Below, piece after piece: positions 54,502-64,000 of a stretch of DNA of 64,000 nt (its first letter is position 1; every line of letters starts with the position of its first letter). Source of the DNA: Vibrio rumoiensis 1S-45 (GTDB lineage Bacteria; Pseudomonadota; Gammaproteobacteria; Enterobacterales; Vibrionaceae); NCBI RefSeq assembly GCF_000286955.2, contig NZ_AJYK02000082.1, forward strand, positions 1 to 64,000. The letters run 5' to 3'. Under the pieces are notes generated by a model. That model ran no database searches and was not told the origin of the DNA. It saw only the letters and a program-made list of their open reading frames with translations. The position numbers and the translations under genes were made by a program.

Positions 54502-57126
54502 TTAACTCGGCAGTAACTCACTAATTGCGGCAGTTAAGTGGAGTTTAAGTGCCTCTTCAACTTCGGGTTCTAACCGGCCACCTGCAGGAGAGGTTAGGAT
54601 GAATAAATCCTCCGCTCGTTCGCCGATAGTGGTGATTTTTGCGCCATGTAGATTGACCCCAAGCTGTGCAAATACTTGACCTATTTTTGCTAATAGGCCT
54701 GGAGTATCTAATGCTACCAATTCCATTAAACTGCGCTTTCCAGTTCGAGTTGGTATGAAATCTATGCTGGTCTTCACTATAAAATGTTTGAGCTTATTTG
54801 GCACTCTTCTCGAGCGCGTATTGGCCGTGATTTTACCATTCAAGACGTTGGTGAGGTATTTCTTTATTTGTTCGTGACGCACTTCTTCAACTGGGTCACC
54901 ATTTTGATCTAGCACCATAAAGGTATCTAAAGCATAACCATCTTTGCTAGTCATAATTTGTGCGTCGTGGATACTCAAGTTTCGGCGATCTAATTCTGCA
55001 GCCATCGTGGCAAATAAACTGGCTTTATCTTTGGTGTAAATGAAGACTTCTGTACCACCACGAGTGGCATTTTTACTTAAAAGTACCAGTGGGTTATTAG
55101 GATCTTGTGTGAGTAGGTGCTCACTATGCCAAGCAATTTGTTTTGGTGTATGGCGTAAGAAATAATCGGCTTTAAAGCGTTGCCATAACACTTCAATTTC
55201 CATTGGTGTGAAGTTTTCTTTGCGTAGCATTGCTGATGCCATGTGTTGGTTATGGCGAATTCGATCGCGTAAATCAACGGGGTTTTCTAATCCTCGACGT
55301 AGAGCTCGTTGGGTCGAGTAAAATAGCTCGGCAAGTAAGGTTCGCTTCCAACTATTCCAAAGCTCTGGGTTTGTGGCGCAAATATCGGCCACAGTAAGGC
55401 AAACTAAATTCTCTAGGTACTCTTCATCACGTACTTTTTTTGCAAATTCAGTGATGACATCAGGGTCATAAATATCACGACGTTGAGCCGTTACCGACAT
55501 AAGAAGGTGATTTTGTACTAACCACGATACTAACTTGGCTTCCGGTTTGGATAAGCCATGCTCAATACAAAAATCATAAGCTTCAACCGCGCCAATTTCT
55601 GAGTGGTCGCCCCCTCTGCCTTTGCCTATATCGTGAAATATTGCGGCAATGATGATTAAGTTTTTTTTCTGAATTCGAGGGTACACTTCACAACAAATAG
55701 GGTGTCTGTCGTGGTTTTCGATATTACTGAATGAGTGAATGTGCTTGAGCACTCTCATACTATGTTCATCTACTGTATACACATGGAATAAATCAAATTG
55801 CATTTGACCAACAATTTGGCTCCATTGTGGTAAATACGCAGAAAGTACACCCAATTTATGCATCAGGCTAAAGGACTTATGCAATGAATTTGGGTGGTTG
55901 ATAAGATCCATGAACTTTTCACGAGCAGCAGGAATTGTATGTAAGAAACGATTCAATCTACGCCTTGCTGTACGTAATTGGCGCAGCGTTGGTGGGCTAA
56001 CACCTTCAATCGTTGAATCATTCGCAATATGTAAAAACATGTCTAAAATGGTTTCTGGGCGAGCTTGAAAAAGGGCCGGTTTTCTTGCTTCGATCAGTGA
56101 ACCCCGTCTTTGGAAATCGTCTGATAGAACCACCGCATTTGGCACCTTACCTTTGTTCATGATGGCTTGATCAAACAGTTTTAGAAGCATTTTATTGAGT
56201 TCAGCCACCCGACGTAAAGTGCGGTAGAACTCTTTCATCATCATTTCAATACCGCGATTTCCTTCCCCTTTAAAGCCGAGGTTTTCGGCTACTTTTGCTT
56301 GGTGACCAAAGGTTAAACGGTTATCGTAACGTTTTAATTCAATATGTAGTGCAAAACGAACTCGCCAAAGGAAATTTTGGCACTCTAATAATTCCCTATA
56401 TTCCGCATCGGTTAGAAACCCTGCATAGCTCATTTCTCTTAATGATGTTGCGCCAAAGTGTCTTCTTGCTACCCAACTTAACGTATGGATATCACGTAAT
56501 CCGCCAGGGCTAGATTTAATATCAGGTTCAAGATTATATGTGGTGTCATGAAAGCGAGCATGGCGTTCACGTTGTTCTTCTAATTTCGCTTTGTAAAAGG
56601 TTTCACTTGGCCAAAAATTCGCAGCGGTAATGTTTTCAATTAATTGATCAAAGGTTTGCTGACAACCACATAAATAGCGAGATTCTTGCAAGTTGGTGGC
56701 AACGGTAAGGTCATCCTTACCAACCTCAGCACATTCTTTTAATGTTCGTACGCTATGGCCCACTTCAAGATGTAAATCCCAAAGTAAGGTGATAAATTCA
56801 CTGATTTTTTGGCTTACTTCACCGGAGGTTTTTGTTTGGGAAAGAATGAGAATATCAATGTCAGATAATGGGTGTAATTCAGAGCGACCGTAACCTCCAA
56901 CGGCAATTAAGCTCAGTGATGATTCTTGATTAAAACCAAAATAATCCCATAAACGATTTAGGATTGAATCCATATAAGCAGAACGTTCATAAACGAGGTT
57001 TTCTACAGGTTGCTGGTGGCTAAGGAAGGCTTCTCTTTGGTGTTGCGAGAATAGCTCTAATTGTTGCTTTAATTCCAAAGACGAGATTTGATCATCAGCC
57101 AGTGATGTGGGAGATTGGTACGACAT
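54502..57126 (-). CDS. glnD: Bifunctional uridylyltransferase/uridylyl-removing enzyme
   Basis: Sensor of glutamine that uridylylates or de-uridylylates PII. Nucleotidyltransferase motif GGYGRSELHPLSDIDILIL (about 77-95), HD domain IAAIFHDIGKGRGGDHSEIG (about 490-510), and two ACT domains (about 690 and 805) binding glutamine. Length 874. Adjacent to map as in E. coli. Confidence 0.97.
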   Translation of the reverse strand: MSYQSPTSLADDQISSLELKQQLELFSQHQREAFLSHQQPVENLVYERSAYMDSILNRLWDYFGFNQESSLSLIAVGGYGRSELHPLSDIDILILSQTKTSGEVSQKISEFITLLWDLHLEVGHSVRTLKECAEVGKDDLTVATNLQESRYLCGCQQTFDQLIENITAANFWPSETFYKAKLEEQRERHARFHDTTYNLEPDIKSSPGGLRDIHTLSWVARRHFGATSLREMSYAGFLTDAEYRELLECQNFLWRVRFALHIELKRYDNRLTFGHQAKVAENLGFKGEGNRGIEMMMKEFYRTLRRVAELNKMLLKLFDQAIMNKGKVPNAVVLSDDFQRRGSLIEARKPALFQARPETILDMFLHIANDSTIEGVSPPTLRQLRTARRRLNRFLHTIPAAREKFMDLINHPNSLHKSFSLMHKLGVLSAYLPQWSQIVGQMQFDLFHVYTVDEHSMRVLKHIHSFSNIENHDRHPICCEVYPRIQKKNLIIIAAIFHDIGKGRGGDHSEIGAVEAYDFCIEHGLSKPEAKLVSWLVQNHLLMSVTAQRRDIYDPDVITEFAKKVRDEEYLENLVCLTVADICATNPELWNSWKRTLLAELFYSTQRALRRGLENPVDLRDRIRHNQHMASAMLRKENFTPMEIEVLWQRFKADYFLRHTPKQIAWHSEHLLTQDPNNPLVLLSKNATRGGTEVFIYTKDKASLFATMAAELDRRNLSIHDAQIMTSKDGYALDTFMVLDQNGDPVEEVRHEQIKKYLTNVLNGKITANTRSRRVPNKLKHFIVKTSIDFIPTRTGKRSLMELVALDTPGLLAKIGQVFAQLGVNLHGAKITTIGERAEDLFILTSPAGGRLEPEVEEALKLHLTAAISELLPS

Positions 57127-57191
57127 GAGTGCATTCCTTGCAGCTAATAAAACCTCCTTTGATACTACCTGTTCAAATCAATAAAACCAAT

Positions 57192-57230
57192 AAAAAAGCC
57201 TTCACCTAAATAAGTTAAGTGAAGGCTTTA
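57192..57230 (-). terminator. map terminator
   Basis: AAAGCCTTCAC ... GTGAAGGCTTT hairpin with a T6 run on the minus strand, 20 bases past map. glnD therefore probably has its own promoter or depends on readthrough. Confidence 0.9.
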
Positions 57231-57249
57231 AATGATGCTTAGTAGTAAA

Positions 57250-58083
57250 TTATGCGTTATTCAGAATGCGAGGAATGGTTTCTTCTTCTCGCAGTGTCAA
57301 TACTTCACAACCGGTTTCCGTTACCAACAGGGTATGTTCCCATTGGGCAGAGTTTTTGCTATCACCAGTGTACACTGTCCAGTTATCTTCATCGTCTAAG
57401 CGACAGCCAAATTTACCAGCATTAATCATGGGCTCAATCGTAAATATCATGCCTGCTTTTAGTACTGTGCGGTCGGCATTTTTGTAATGCACAACTTGTG
57501 GTTCTTCATGGAACTCGTTACCAATGCCATGACCACAGTAATCACGTACGATTGAAAATTTAGGCGTTGTGCCTTTAATGTACTTTTGAATTGCACTGCC
57601 GATTTCGCCCAGTTGAGCACCCGCTTTGACTTTCTTCATACCAATATATAGCGATTCTTGCGCCACTAAACATAAGCGGCGATCAGCAGGTGACACTTCA
57701 CCAATAAGGAACATTTTTGAAGTATCGCCGTGGTAACCATCTTTGATTACTGTAATGTCAATATTGACGATATCACCATCTTTTAAAATGGCTGGTTTGT
57801 AGACGTTACCGTTCGCATCAAGTTCATCGGTATCGCTAGGAATACCATGACATACAACGTGGTTAACTGAAGTACAAATTGATTTTGGGAAACCGTGATA
57901 ATTCAAAGGGGCAGGGATAGCGCCTTGCACTTCGGTAATGAATTTGTGACAGATCTGATCGAGCTCTTCTGTTGATACACCCACTTGAACATGAGGGGCG
58001 ATCATTTCTAAAACGTCAGCAGCTAATTTACCAGCGACACGCATTTTTTCTATTTCATCGGCAGTTTTGATTTTGATAGACAT
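57250..58083 (-). CDS. map: Methionine aminopeptidase, type I
   Basis: Removes N-terminal Met from nascent proteins. Metal ligands: Asp in VNIDITVIKDGYHGDTS (two), His in GHGIGNEFHEEP, Glu in FTIEPMIN and in QWEHTLLV. Length 277, close to the E. coli enzyme with a slightly longer C-terminus. Divergent from rpsB, as in most gammaproteobacteria. Confidence 0.96.
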   Translation of the reverse strand: MSIKIKTADEIEKMRVAGKLAADVLEMIAPHVQVGVSTEELDQICHKFITEVQGAIPAPLNYHGFPKSICTSVNHVVCHGIPSDTDELDANGNVYKPAILKDGDIVNIDITVIKDGYHGDTSKMFLIGEVSPADRRLCLVAQESLYIGMKKVKAGAQLGEIGSAIQKYIKGTTPKFSIVRDYCGHGIGNEFHEEPQVVHYKNADRTVLKAGMIFTIEPMINAGKFGCRLDDEDNWTVYTGDSKNSAQWEHTLLVTETGCEVLTLREEETIPRILNNA

Positions 58084-58254
58084 ATTTTTTTGGCCTGTAT
58101 TAACTTTGCTATTAGTGTATTCAGTGATGCGTCTGATCGCAATTGAAATCCGTTTTCATTTGGCATCTTAGCGGAAGTTAATCAATACTTAGAAGGTTTG
58201 TTGATTAAAAGTCGAGTGAAAGGTGGCTGTTTTTCTGGTGTTTTGACATGCTTT

Positions 58255-58266
58255 TGTGGTATAAAG
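58255..58266 (+). promoter_or_regulatory. Candidate rpsB promoter, extended -10
   Basis: TGGTATAAA is a good extended -10 element about 185 bases before rpsB, fitting the long leader of this operon. TTGACA at 58243 is only 11 bases upstream, too close to be the partner -35. Confidence 0.45.
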
Positions 58267-58279
58267 CGCACCGAAATCC

Positions 58280-58450
58280 ATAACTCCTGTCTCTACTTGT
58301 TAGCGAAGTTGTGTGGGTTTCACATACTTATTTCTTAAATCACACACATTCCGACACGTGATCCGGGGTGCTCTTTTACGCTAATTTTATAGTGAAAGGG
58401 TCGGTATCATGGGGGGTGTGGAGGCCTAACCCCATATAGAGGATTATATA
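58280..58450 (+). promoter_or_regulatory. rpsB leader, likely S2 autoregulatory RNA
   Basis: The leader carries GC-rich conserved-looking blocks (CCGACACGTGATCCGGGGTGC, then GGTGTGGAGGCCTAACCCC) just before the ATG. The rpsB-tsf mRNA leader in gammaproteobacteria is a known target of S2 repression with conserved secondary structure; this matches by position and style, not by a model search. Confidence 0.6.
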
Positions 58451-59179
58451 ATGGCAACTGTATCAATGCGCGATATGCTTAAAGCTGGTGTTCACTTTGG
58501 TCACCAAACTCGTTACTGGAACCCAAAAATGAAGCCTTTCATCTTTGGTGCTCGTAACAAAGTTCATATCATCAACCTAGAACAAACAGTTCCTATGTTC
58601 AACGATGCACTAGCTGAGCTAGGCAAAATCGGTGAGCGTAAAGGTAAAGTACTTTTCGTAGGTACTAAGCGTGCTGCTTCTGAATCAGTAAAAGAAGCTG
58701 CAATTGCAAGCAACCAGTACTACGTGAACAACCGCTGGTTAGGCGGCATGTTGACTAACTACAAAACTGTTCGTCAATCAATCAAACGTCTTAAAGATTT
58801 CGAAGCTCAAGCTCAAGACGGCACTTTTGAAAAACTAACTAAGAAAGAAGCTCTAATGCGTACCCGCGATATGGATAAGCTAGAGAAATCACTTGGTGGT
58901 ATTAAAAACATGGGTGGCCTTCCTGATGCATTGTTCGTAATCGACGCTGATCACGAGCACATTGCTATTAAAGAAGCAAACAACTTAGGTATCCCAGTAT
59001 TTGCTGTTGTTGATACTAACTCTGACCCAGATGGCGTTGATTTCATTATCCCTGGTAATGATGATGCTATCCGTGCAGTACAACTTTACCTAAACGCTGC
59101 AGCTCAAGCTGTAACTGAAGGTCGTAACAAAGACGTAGTTGTAGCTTCAGATAAAGACGCTTTCGTAGAAGAAGCTTAA
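58451..59179 (+). CDS. rpsB: 30S ribosomal protein S2
   Basis: 242-residue small-subunit protein. [52 protein letters not shown] and [29 protein letters not shown] are invariant blocks. Strong codon bias of a ribosomal gene. AGGA precedes the ATG. Followed by tsf through an attenuator. Confidence 0.99.
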   Translation: MATVSMRDMLKAGVHFGHQTRYWNPKMKPFIFGARNKVHIINLEQTVPMFNDALAELGKIGERKGKVLFVGTKRAASESVKEAAIASNQYYVNNRWLGGMLTNYKTVRQSIKRLKDFEAQAQDGTFEKLTKKEALMRTRDMDKLEKSLGGIKNMGGLPDALFVIDADHEHIAIKEANNLGIPVFAVVDTNSDPDGVDFIIPGNDDAIRAVQLYLNAAAQAVTEGRNKDVVVASDKDAFVEEA

Positions 59180-59246
59180 TATCTTAGCTCCTTGTCACTT
59201 AGCTTGTCTGTCATCATTGAGTAGTCAAGCTAAGCTATAGTTACAA

Positions 59247-59296
59247 ATAGGGGCCATGCTTTTAATGAAAAATTAGGCTGGCCCTTGTTTTTACCA
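59247..59296 (+). terminator. rpsB-tsf attenuator
   Basis: AGGGGCCA and TGGCCCTT arms around a 26-base loop, then TGTTTTT. Typical partial terminator that lowers tsf relative to rpsB. Confidence 0.75.
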
Positions 59297-59323
59297 TTTT
59301 TGGAATCAATCGAGGATTAAACC

Positions 59324-60169
59324 ATGGCAACAGTAACTGCTGCTCTAGTTAAAGAATTGCGTGAGCGTACTGGCGCAGGCATGATGGATTGTAAAAAAGC
59401 GCTTGTTGAAGCAAATGCTGATATTGAATTAGCAATTGAAAACATGCGTAAAAGCGGTGCAGCTAAAGCAGCTAAAAAAGCGGGTAACGTTGCTGCTGAA
59501 GGTACTATCTTAGTGAAAGAAGCTGAAGGTTTTGCAGCACTTCTAGAAGTGAACTGCCAAACTGACTTCGTTGCTAAAGATGCAAGTTTCCTAGCATTCG
59601 CTAACTCTGTTCTTGACGCAGCTCTAACTGAGCGTTTAGACGTTGAGGCACTTCAAGCTAAATTTGAAGAAGAGCGTATCGCTCTAGTTGCTAAAATCGG
59701 TGAGAACATCGGCATCCGTCGCGTAGTTTACATCGAAGGCGCTAAAGTAGGTTCATACCGTCACGGCGAGCGCATTGGCGTTGTTGTTGCGGGTGACGCT
59801 GACGAAGAAACAATTAAGCACGTTGCAATGCACGTTGCTGCTTCTCGTCCAGAGTACGTGAACCCTGAAGATGTTCCAGCTGACGTGGTTGCTAAAGAGA
59901 AAGCGGTTCAAGTTGAAATCGCAATGAACGAAGGCAAACCACAAGAAATCGCTGAGAAGATGGTTGTAGGTCGTATGAAGAAGTTCACTGGTGAGGTTTC
60001 TCTTACTGGTCAACCATTCATCATGGAACCTAAGAAAACAGTTGGCGAATTCTTGAAAGAGAAAGGCGCTTCTGTGACTAGCTTCATTCGTTTAGAAGTT
60101 GGTGAAGGCATCGAAAAAGCTGCTGAAATGAGCTTTGCTGATGAAGTTGCAGCGGTACAAAAAGGTTAA
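59324..60169 (+). CDS. tsf: Elongation factor Ts
   Basis: Nucleotide exchange factor for EF-Tu. [20 protein letters not shown] and the TDFV motif in [13 protein letters not shown] are present; 281 residues as in E. coli. High codon bias. Confidence 0.99.
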   Translation: MATVTAALVKELRERTGAGMMDCKKALVEANADIELAIENMRKSGAAKAAKKAGNVAAEGTILVKEAEGFAALLEVNCQTDFVAKDASFLAFANSVLDAALTERLDVEALQAKFEEERIALVAKIGENIGIRRVVYIEGAKVGSYRHGERIGVVVAGDADEETIKHVAMHVAASRPEYVNPEDVPADVVAKEKAVQVEIAMNEGKPQEIAEKMVVGRMKKFTGEVSLTGQPFIMEPKKTVGEFLKEKGASVTSFIRLEVGEGIEKAAEMSFADEVAAVQKG

Positions 60170-60192
60170 TTCCTACTTTGTATAGCTAATCT

Positions 60193-60223
60193 AAAGGACC
60201 GTAGCCATGCTGCGGTCTTTTTG
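60193..60223 (+). terminator. tsf terminator
   Basis: GACCGTAGC-CAT-GCTGCGGTC stem (one G-U) with a TTTTT tail; 187 bases then separate it from pyrH. Confidence 0.85.
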
Positions 60224-60410
60224 TGAATAAGGTCAGCGAGTCTCATTGTTTGAGCTATTCGCAACGTTAATTGTTATCAATAGATATTACACTCAATTTA
60301 TTTAGAACCGTTCTTACTTGAGTAGCTAACTAAGTGTTGCTAGTAACAACAATCTAAGTAACGTCTATCCATAACAGTTAATCAAAAACACTTTTTGAAA
60401 GGTAATCCCC

Positions 60411-61145
60411 ATGACAACAAATCCTAAGCCAGCATATCAACGTATTTTGTTAAAACTTAGTGGTGAGGCCCTACAGGGCGCAGAAGGTTTTGGTATCGAT
60501 CCAACGGTCTTAGATCGAATGGCTCAAGAAGTGAAAGAGTTGGTTGAACTTGGTGTTCAAGTTGGTGTGGTTATCGGTGGTGGTAACTTATTCCGTGGCG
60601 CAGGTCTTGCTGAAGCTGGAATGAACCGTGTGGTTGGAGATCATATGGGGATGTTAGCAACGGTAATGAATGGTTTAGCAATGCGTGATGCACTACATCG
60701 TGCTTATGTTAATGCGCGTGTTATGTCTGCCATTCCATTAAAAGGTGTGTGTGATGATTATAATTGGGCGGATGCAATTAGCCAGTTACGTCAAGGTCGT
60801 GTTGTGATTTTCTCAGCAGGTACAGGTAATCCATTCTTCACAACCGATTCAGCCGCATGTCTTCGTGGTATTGAAATTGAAGCGGATGTTGTTTTAAAAG
60901 CAACCAAAGTGGACGGTGTTTATACTGCTGACCCAGTTGCTAACCCTGATGCGATTTTGTGTGATAAACTCAGCTACAACAGTGTGCTTGAAAAAGAATT
61001 AAAAGTGATGGACTTAGCTGCTTTCACTTTGGCTCGAGACCACAAAATGCCTATCCGCGTATTTAATATGAACAAGCCGGGTGCACTACGTCGCGTTGTA
61101 ATGGGTGAGCAAGAAGGCACACTGATTAGCGACCAAGCTGAATAA
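60411..61145 (+). CDS. pyrH: UMP kinase
   Basis: Hexameric amino-acid-kinase-fold enzyme making UDP; GTP-activated, UTP-inhibited. [28 protein letters not shown] and [38 protein letters not shown] are the family blocks. Length 244. Confidence 0.98.
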   Translation: MTTNPKPAYQRILLKLSGEALQGAEGFGIDPTVLDRMAQEVKELVELGVQVGVVIGGGNLFRGAGLAEAGMNRVVGDHMGMLATVMNGLAMRDALHRAYVNARVMSAIPLKGVCDDYNWADAISQLRQGRVVIFSAGTGNPFFTTDSAACLRGIEIEADVVLKATKVDGVYTADPVANPDAILCDKLSYNSVLEKELKVMDLAAFTLARDHKMPIRVFNMNKPGALRRVVMGEQEGTLISDQAE

Positions 61146-61270
61146 GTTATCGTTAATAATTTAAGCTTGTTGATATTATGACTTCTTAGGTTATAACTAT
61201 TGAATCATTCAAAGAGAGTTGGTTATGTTTACGCCAACTTCATCCAGACAATAAAACACAAGGTGATATT

Positions 61271-61828
61271 GTGATTAACGACATTAAACAAGACGCTCAA
61301 GAGCGCATGGCAAAGAGTGTTGATGCTCTTAAAACTAACTTGTCAAAAATTCGTACTGGCCGTGCACACCCAAGTATTTTACAAGGTATTTCTGTAGAGT
61401 ATTACGGAGCACCTACACCATTAAGCCAAGTTGCTAACATTATTGCTGAAGATGCGCGTACATTAGCGATTACGGTTTTTGATAAAGAATTAACACCCGC
61501 TGTTGAAAAAGCCATTATGAAATCTGATCTGGGTTTAAACCCAATGTCAGCAGGTACGGTTATCCGTGTACCTCTTCCCCCTTTAACGGAAGAACGTCGT
61601 AAAGATCTTGTGAAAATTGTTCGCGCTGAAGCTGAAGGCGGCCGTGTCGCGGTTCGTAATATTCGTCGTGATGCGAATGCTGATTTTAAATCTCTTTTGA
61701 AAGACAAAGACATTTCAGAAGATGAAGATCGTAAAGCACAAGATGAAATCCAAAAAATCACCGATGCAGCAGTAAAAAACATCGATGAAATGCTTGCGGT
61801 TAAAGAAAAAGAGTTAATGGAAGTTTAA
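61271..61828 (+). CDS. frr: Ribosome recycling factor
   Basis: Splits post-termination ribosomes with EF-G. 185 residues; [23 protein letters not shown] and [17 protein letters not shown] are hallmark blocks. GTG start, 125 bp after pyrH, followed by a strong terminator. Confidence 0.98.
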   Translation: MINDIKQDAQERMAKSVDALKTNLSKIRTGRAHPSILQGISVEYYGAPTPLSQVANIIAEDARTLAITVFDKELTPAVEKAIMKSDLGLNPMSAGTVIRVPLPPLTEERRKDLVKIVRAEAEGGRVAVRNIRRDANADFKSLLKDKDISEDEDRKAQDEIQKITDAAVKNIDEMLAVKEKELMEV

Positions 61829-61843
61829 TTTCATTTTTCTGAT

Positions 61844-61878
61844 TAAAAACGCTGTGCTGGACAGCACAGCGTTTTTTT
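61844..61878 (+). terminator. frr terminator, abutting uppS
   Basis: Perfect AAACGCTGTGCT-GGAC-AGCACAGCGTTT stem then seven T residues. The T-run ends at the first ATG of the uppS frame. Confidence 0.92.
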
Positions 61879-61911
61879 ATGCAAATTTTCTCTACAACAA
61901 TGAATACAATA

Positions 61912-62667
61912 ATGCCTAACTCCCAATTCTCATCAGATTTTTTGCCACAACATATCGCCGTCATTATGGATGGCAACGGACGTTGGGCTAAAAAACAAGG
62001 TAAACCGCGTTTATATGGCCACCGAATGGCGGTTAAATCCGTCAGAGAAACCATTAGCACAGCAAGTCGCTTAGGCATTAAAGCGATAACCTTGTTTGCA
62101 TTTAGTAGCGAAAATTGGAAGCGTCCTGAAGAAGAAGTTAATTTGTTGATGGATCTGTTCATCACTGTCCTGACTCGTGAAGTCAAAAAATTACATAAAA
62201 ATAATTTAAAATTACGCATCATTGGCGATAAAACTCGTTTTGGACAAGTATTACAGCAAAAAATTGCAGCGGCTGAAGAGCTAACAAAAGAGAATACGGG
62301 TACTGTCATTAATATCGCCGCTAATTACGGCGGGAAGTGGGATATTACTGAAGCGGTTAAAAAAGTAGCCGCTCAAGTAGCCGATGGTGAGTTAACGCCA
62401 GAGCAAATAGGCGAAAATACCATTTCTCAGCATCTCTCAATGGCCGATTTACCCGATGTCGATTTGATGATACGCACCAGCGGCGAATGCCGTATTAGTA
62501 ATTTTATGCTTTGGCAAATGGCATATGCTGAATTGTATTTTACGGAATTATTTTGGCCTGAATTTAATGAACAAGCGTTGTTAGATGCGATTACTTGGTT
62601 TATTAATCGGGAAAGACGATTCGGTTGCACCAGCGAGCAACTTCAATCGCTGATGAAACAAAAATAA
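61912..62667 (+). CDS. uppS: Undecaprenyl diphosphate synthase
   Basis: cis-Prenyltransferase making C55-PP for peptidoglycan and LPS carriers. [17 protein letters not shown] (catalytic Asp), [11 protein letters not shown] and [27 protein letters not shown] are intact. The frame is open from ATG 61879, but that ATG directly follows the frr terminator T-run with no ribosome site; ATG 61912 ([16 protein letters not shown]) matches usual family starts. Length 251 from there. Confidence 0.95.
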   Translation: MPNSQFSSDFLPQHIAVIMDGNGRWAKKQGKPRLYGHRMAVKSVRETISTASRLGIKAITLFAFSSENWKRPEEEVNLLMDLFITVLTREVKKLHKNNLKLRIIGDKTRFGQVLQQKIAAAEELTKENTGTVINIAANYGGKWDITEAVKKVAAQVADGELTPEQIGENTISQHLSMADLPDVDLMIRTSGECRISNFMLWQMAYAELYFTELFWPEFNEQALLDAITWFINRERRFGCTSEQLQSLMKQK

Positions 62668-62678
62668 AGGAAGAAAGT

Positions 62679-63524
62679 TTGAAACAAAGAATTATTACAG
62701 CGTTAATATTAGCCCCACTTGTTGTTTGGGGTGTGTTTGAGCTTTCAATCCCTTTTTTCATTATTGCGCTGACAGCGGTAACGGTTATTGGCTTTTGGGA
62801 ATGGACCCAATTTGTTGAGCCAAAATCACGCCAAGTAAGTTTAATACCTTCTTTGTTGGTACTTGCGCTCAGTTTTCTGATTTTTCCTTTTGACACCCTT
62901 CATTTATCAATGGTCATGCAGAGTCACTTATGGGTTCTGGCTGCGGGTAGTATTTGGTGGGTTTGTGCCAGTATATTAGCTCTTACTTATCCTAAAACGA
63001 TCAGTATATGGCATGGCCGTATATCATTAAGACATGCATTTGGTATGTTGTCCTTGATTCCCTTTTTGTGGGCAGTGTTCTTGTTAAGAGCACAAGATTA
63101 CGCCATCAATCCCTATCACGGTGCTAAACTGGTTATGTTTGTATGTCTACTTGTATGGGCTGCCGATACTGGTGCCTATTTTACTGGCAAGGCGATTGGT
63201 AAACATAAAATGGCGCCAAATGTCAGCCCAAATAAAACGCTTGAAGGACTATTTGGTGGTGTCGTGTTAGCGATGATCGTTGGTTGGTTTGGCTCTCAAC
63301 TACTAAATATTCATTTCTCTAGTTTATTCGCTATGCTGGCGATTACTTTTATTACGGTTGTGATTTCGGTATTAGGCGATTTGGTTGAAAGTATGCTGAA
63401 ACGAGTTTCAAATATTAAAGACAGCAGTAACATCATCCCTGGTCATGGTGGCATATTAGATCGTATTGATAGTTTAATGGCTGCTTTTCCTGTTTTTGCG
63501 TTGTTGTATTTTATTTGCCAATAA
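62679..63524 (+). CDS. cdsA: Phosphatidate cytidylyltransferase
   Basis: Inner-membrane enzyme making CDP-diacylglycerol. About eight helices and the signature MLKRVSNIKDSSNIIPGHGGILDRIDS near the C-terminus. TTG 62679 is chosen: AAGGAAG lies 5-11 bases upstream and the first helix (IITALILAPLVVWGVFEL) follows; the longer frame to 62625 would run inside uppS. Length 281. dxr follows 43 bp later. Confidence 0.95.
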   Translation: MKQRIITALILAPLVVWGVFELSIPFFIIALTAVTVIGFWEWTQFVEPKSRQVSLIPSLLVLALSFLIFPFDTLHLSMVMQSHLWVLAAGSIWWVCASILALTYPKTISIWHGRISLRHAFGMLSLIPFLWAVFLLRAQDYAINPYHGAKLVMFVCLLVWAADTGAYFTGKAIGKHKMAPNVSPNKTLEGLFGGVVLAMIVGWFGSQLLNIHFSSLFAMLAITFITVVISVLGDLVESMLKRVSNIKDSSNIIPGHGGILDRIDSLMAAFPVFALLYFICQ

Positions 63525-63567
63525 CACTATCTTTTCTATACGTTCAAATCTAAGTGGTTAATTTTAT

Positions 63568-64000
63568 ATGCAAAAGATAACGATTCTTGGCGCGACTGGA
63601 TCTATAGGCGCAAGTACATTGTCGGTCATTGCGCAAAATTCTAATGATTTTTCTGTTTATGCTCTAGCCGCAAATTCAAATGTCGAAAAGCTGTATCAGT
63701 TGTGCCTTGAGTGGCAACCTGAATACGCTGCAATGGCAGATAAATCAGCTGCATTTCAACTGGAAAAGAAACTGGCTTTAGTAAATAGCACTACGTCGGT
63801 TTTAGCGGGTACAGAAGGTTTATGCGAGATATCTTCTGCTTCATCGGTTGATATGGTGATGGCGGCCATTGTTGGTGCATCGGGTTTGCTGCCTACTATG
63901 TCGGCTGTGAAAGCAGGCAAGCGTATTTTATTGGCTAATAAAGAGTCATTGGTGATGTCTGGCCAGTTCTTCATTGATGCAGCTAAAGAATATGGTGCGC
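63568..64000 (+). CDS. dxr: 1-deoxy-D-xylulose-5-phosphate reductoisomerase, 3'-truncated by window end
   Basis: Second MEP-pathway enzyme. Only the first 144 residues are in the window: NADPH motif ILGATGSIGASTLSVI at the start, AAIVGASGLLPTM and GKRILLANKESLVMSG. The frame is open to the window end. The order uppS-cdsA-dxr is the standard gammaproteobacterial one. Confidence 0.95.
   Translation, partial: MQKITILGATGSIGASTLSVIAQNSNDFSVYALAANSNVEKLYQLCLEWQPEYAAMADKSAAFQLEKKLALVNSTTSVLAGTEGLCEISSASSVDMVMAAIVGASGLLPTMSAVKAGKRILLANKESLVMSGQFFIDAAKEYGA

Overview
The window is a chromosomal segment of a moderately AT-rich gammaproteobacterium, most likely Vibrionaceae (Vibrio or a close relative). 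Signs of this are QueF beside Syd, the UPF0253 YaeP family upstream of proS, gcvA/DUF423/rlmM, a RibB protein with a degenerate GTP cyclohydrolase II domain, a multimodular secreted chitinase, DUF2860, DUF3549 and DUF3301 proteins, and short intergenic repeats of a kind I associate with Vibrio genomes. The genus is an inference from gene content; there is no rRNA marker. Position 1 begins with 22 C residues and looks like a contig edge. The last gene (dxr) runs off the right end.

Layout. 0.1-7.4 kb is accessory: an outer-membrane lipoprotein, a GH18 chitinase, a frameshifted DUF2860 outer-membrane protein, and a DUF2946/PepSY membrane pair with a His-rich segment. 7.4-17.4 kb holds DUF4250, yaeP, proS, trmO, an AbgT-type transporter, a fatty acid desaturase, metNIQ with a probable MetJ operator, and gmhB. 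17.6-24.1 kb is a peptide/oligosaccharide-type ABC importer (Yej-like, with two separate ATPase genes) followed by a MliC-like lysozyme-inhibitor lipoprotein. 24.1-27.1 kb carries a YitT-type membrane protein, glyA with a near-perfect PurR box, and a small lipoprotein. 27.4-34.1 kb is the nrdR-ribD-ribC-ribBA-ribH-nusB-thiL-pgpA cluster plus an ABM monooxygenase. 34.2-39.2 kb has the divergent xseB-ispA-dxs operon (isoprenoids) and thiI. 39.6-50.7 kb holds gcvA-hydrolase-DUF423-rlmM, xni, ppnN, a TPR/degenerate-GGDEF membrane protein, queF, syd, a zinc-ribbon protein and a YaiI protein. 50.7-54.3 kb has small conserved genes including yqcC-truC and yaeH. 54.5-64 kb is the classic glnD-map / rpsB-tsf-pyrH-frr-uppS-cdsA-dxr block.

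Functionally the window is mostly core metabolism and translation. Two linked isoprenoid blocks (xseB-ispA-dxs; uppS-cdsA-dxr) supply undecaprenyl phosphate and phospholipid precursors; the rib cluster makes flavins; metNIQ and glyA serve methionine and one-carbon metabolism and carry recognisable operators. I saw no phage, transposase, CRISPR array, toxin-antitoxin pair, defence island, tRNA or rRNA gene.

The most unusual signals are non-coding. One is a family of CTAG/GCGC-containing repeats in three intergenic places, one of them inside a 138-bp palindromic segment in the rib operon; CTAG-bearing repeats also contain the TAG stop codons of three genes. The second is a separate 40-bp repeat family whose palindromic arms also form the abgT terminator. 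Other points are a frameshift at an A6 run, a MetQ without the lipoprotein cysteine, and a degenerate GGDEF protein. I did not find convincing evidence of a wholly new system.
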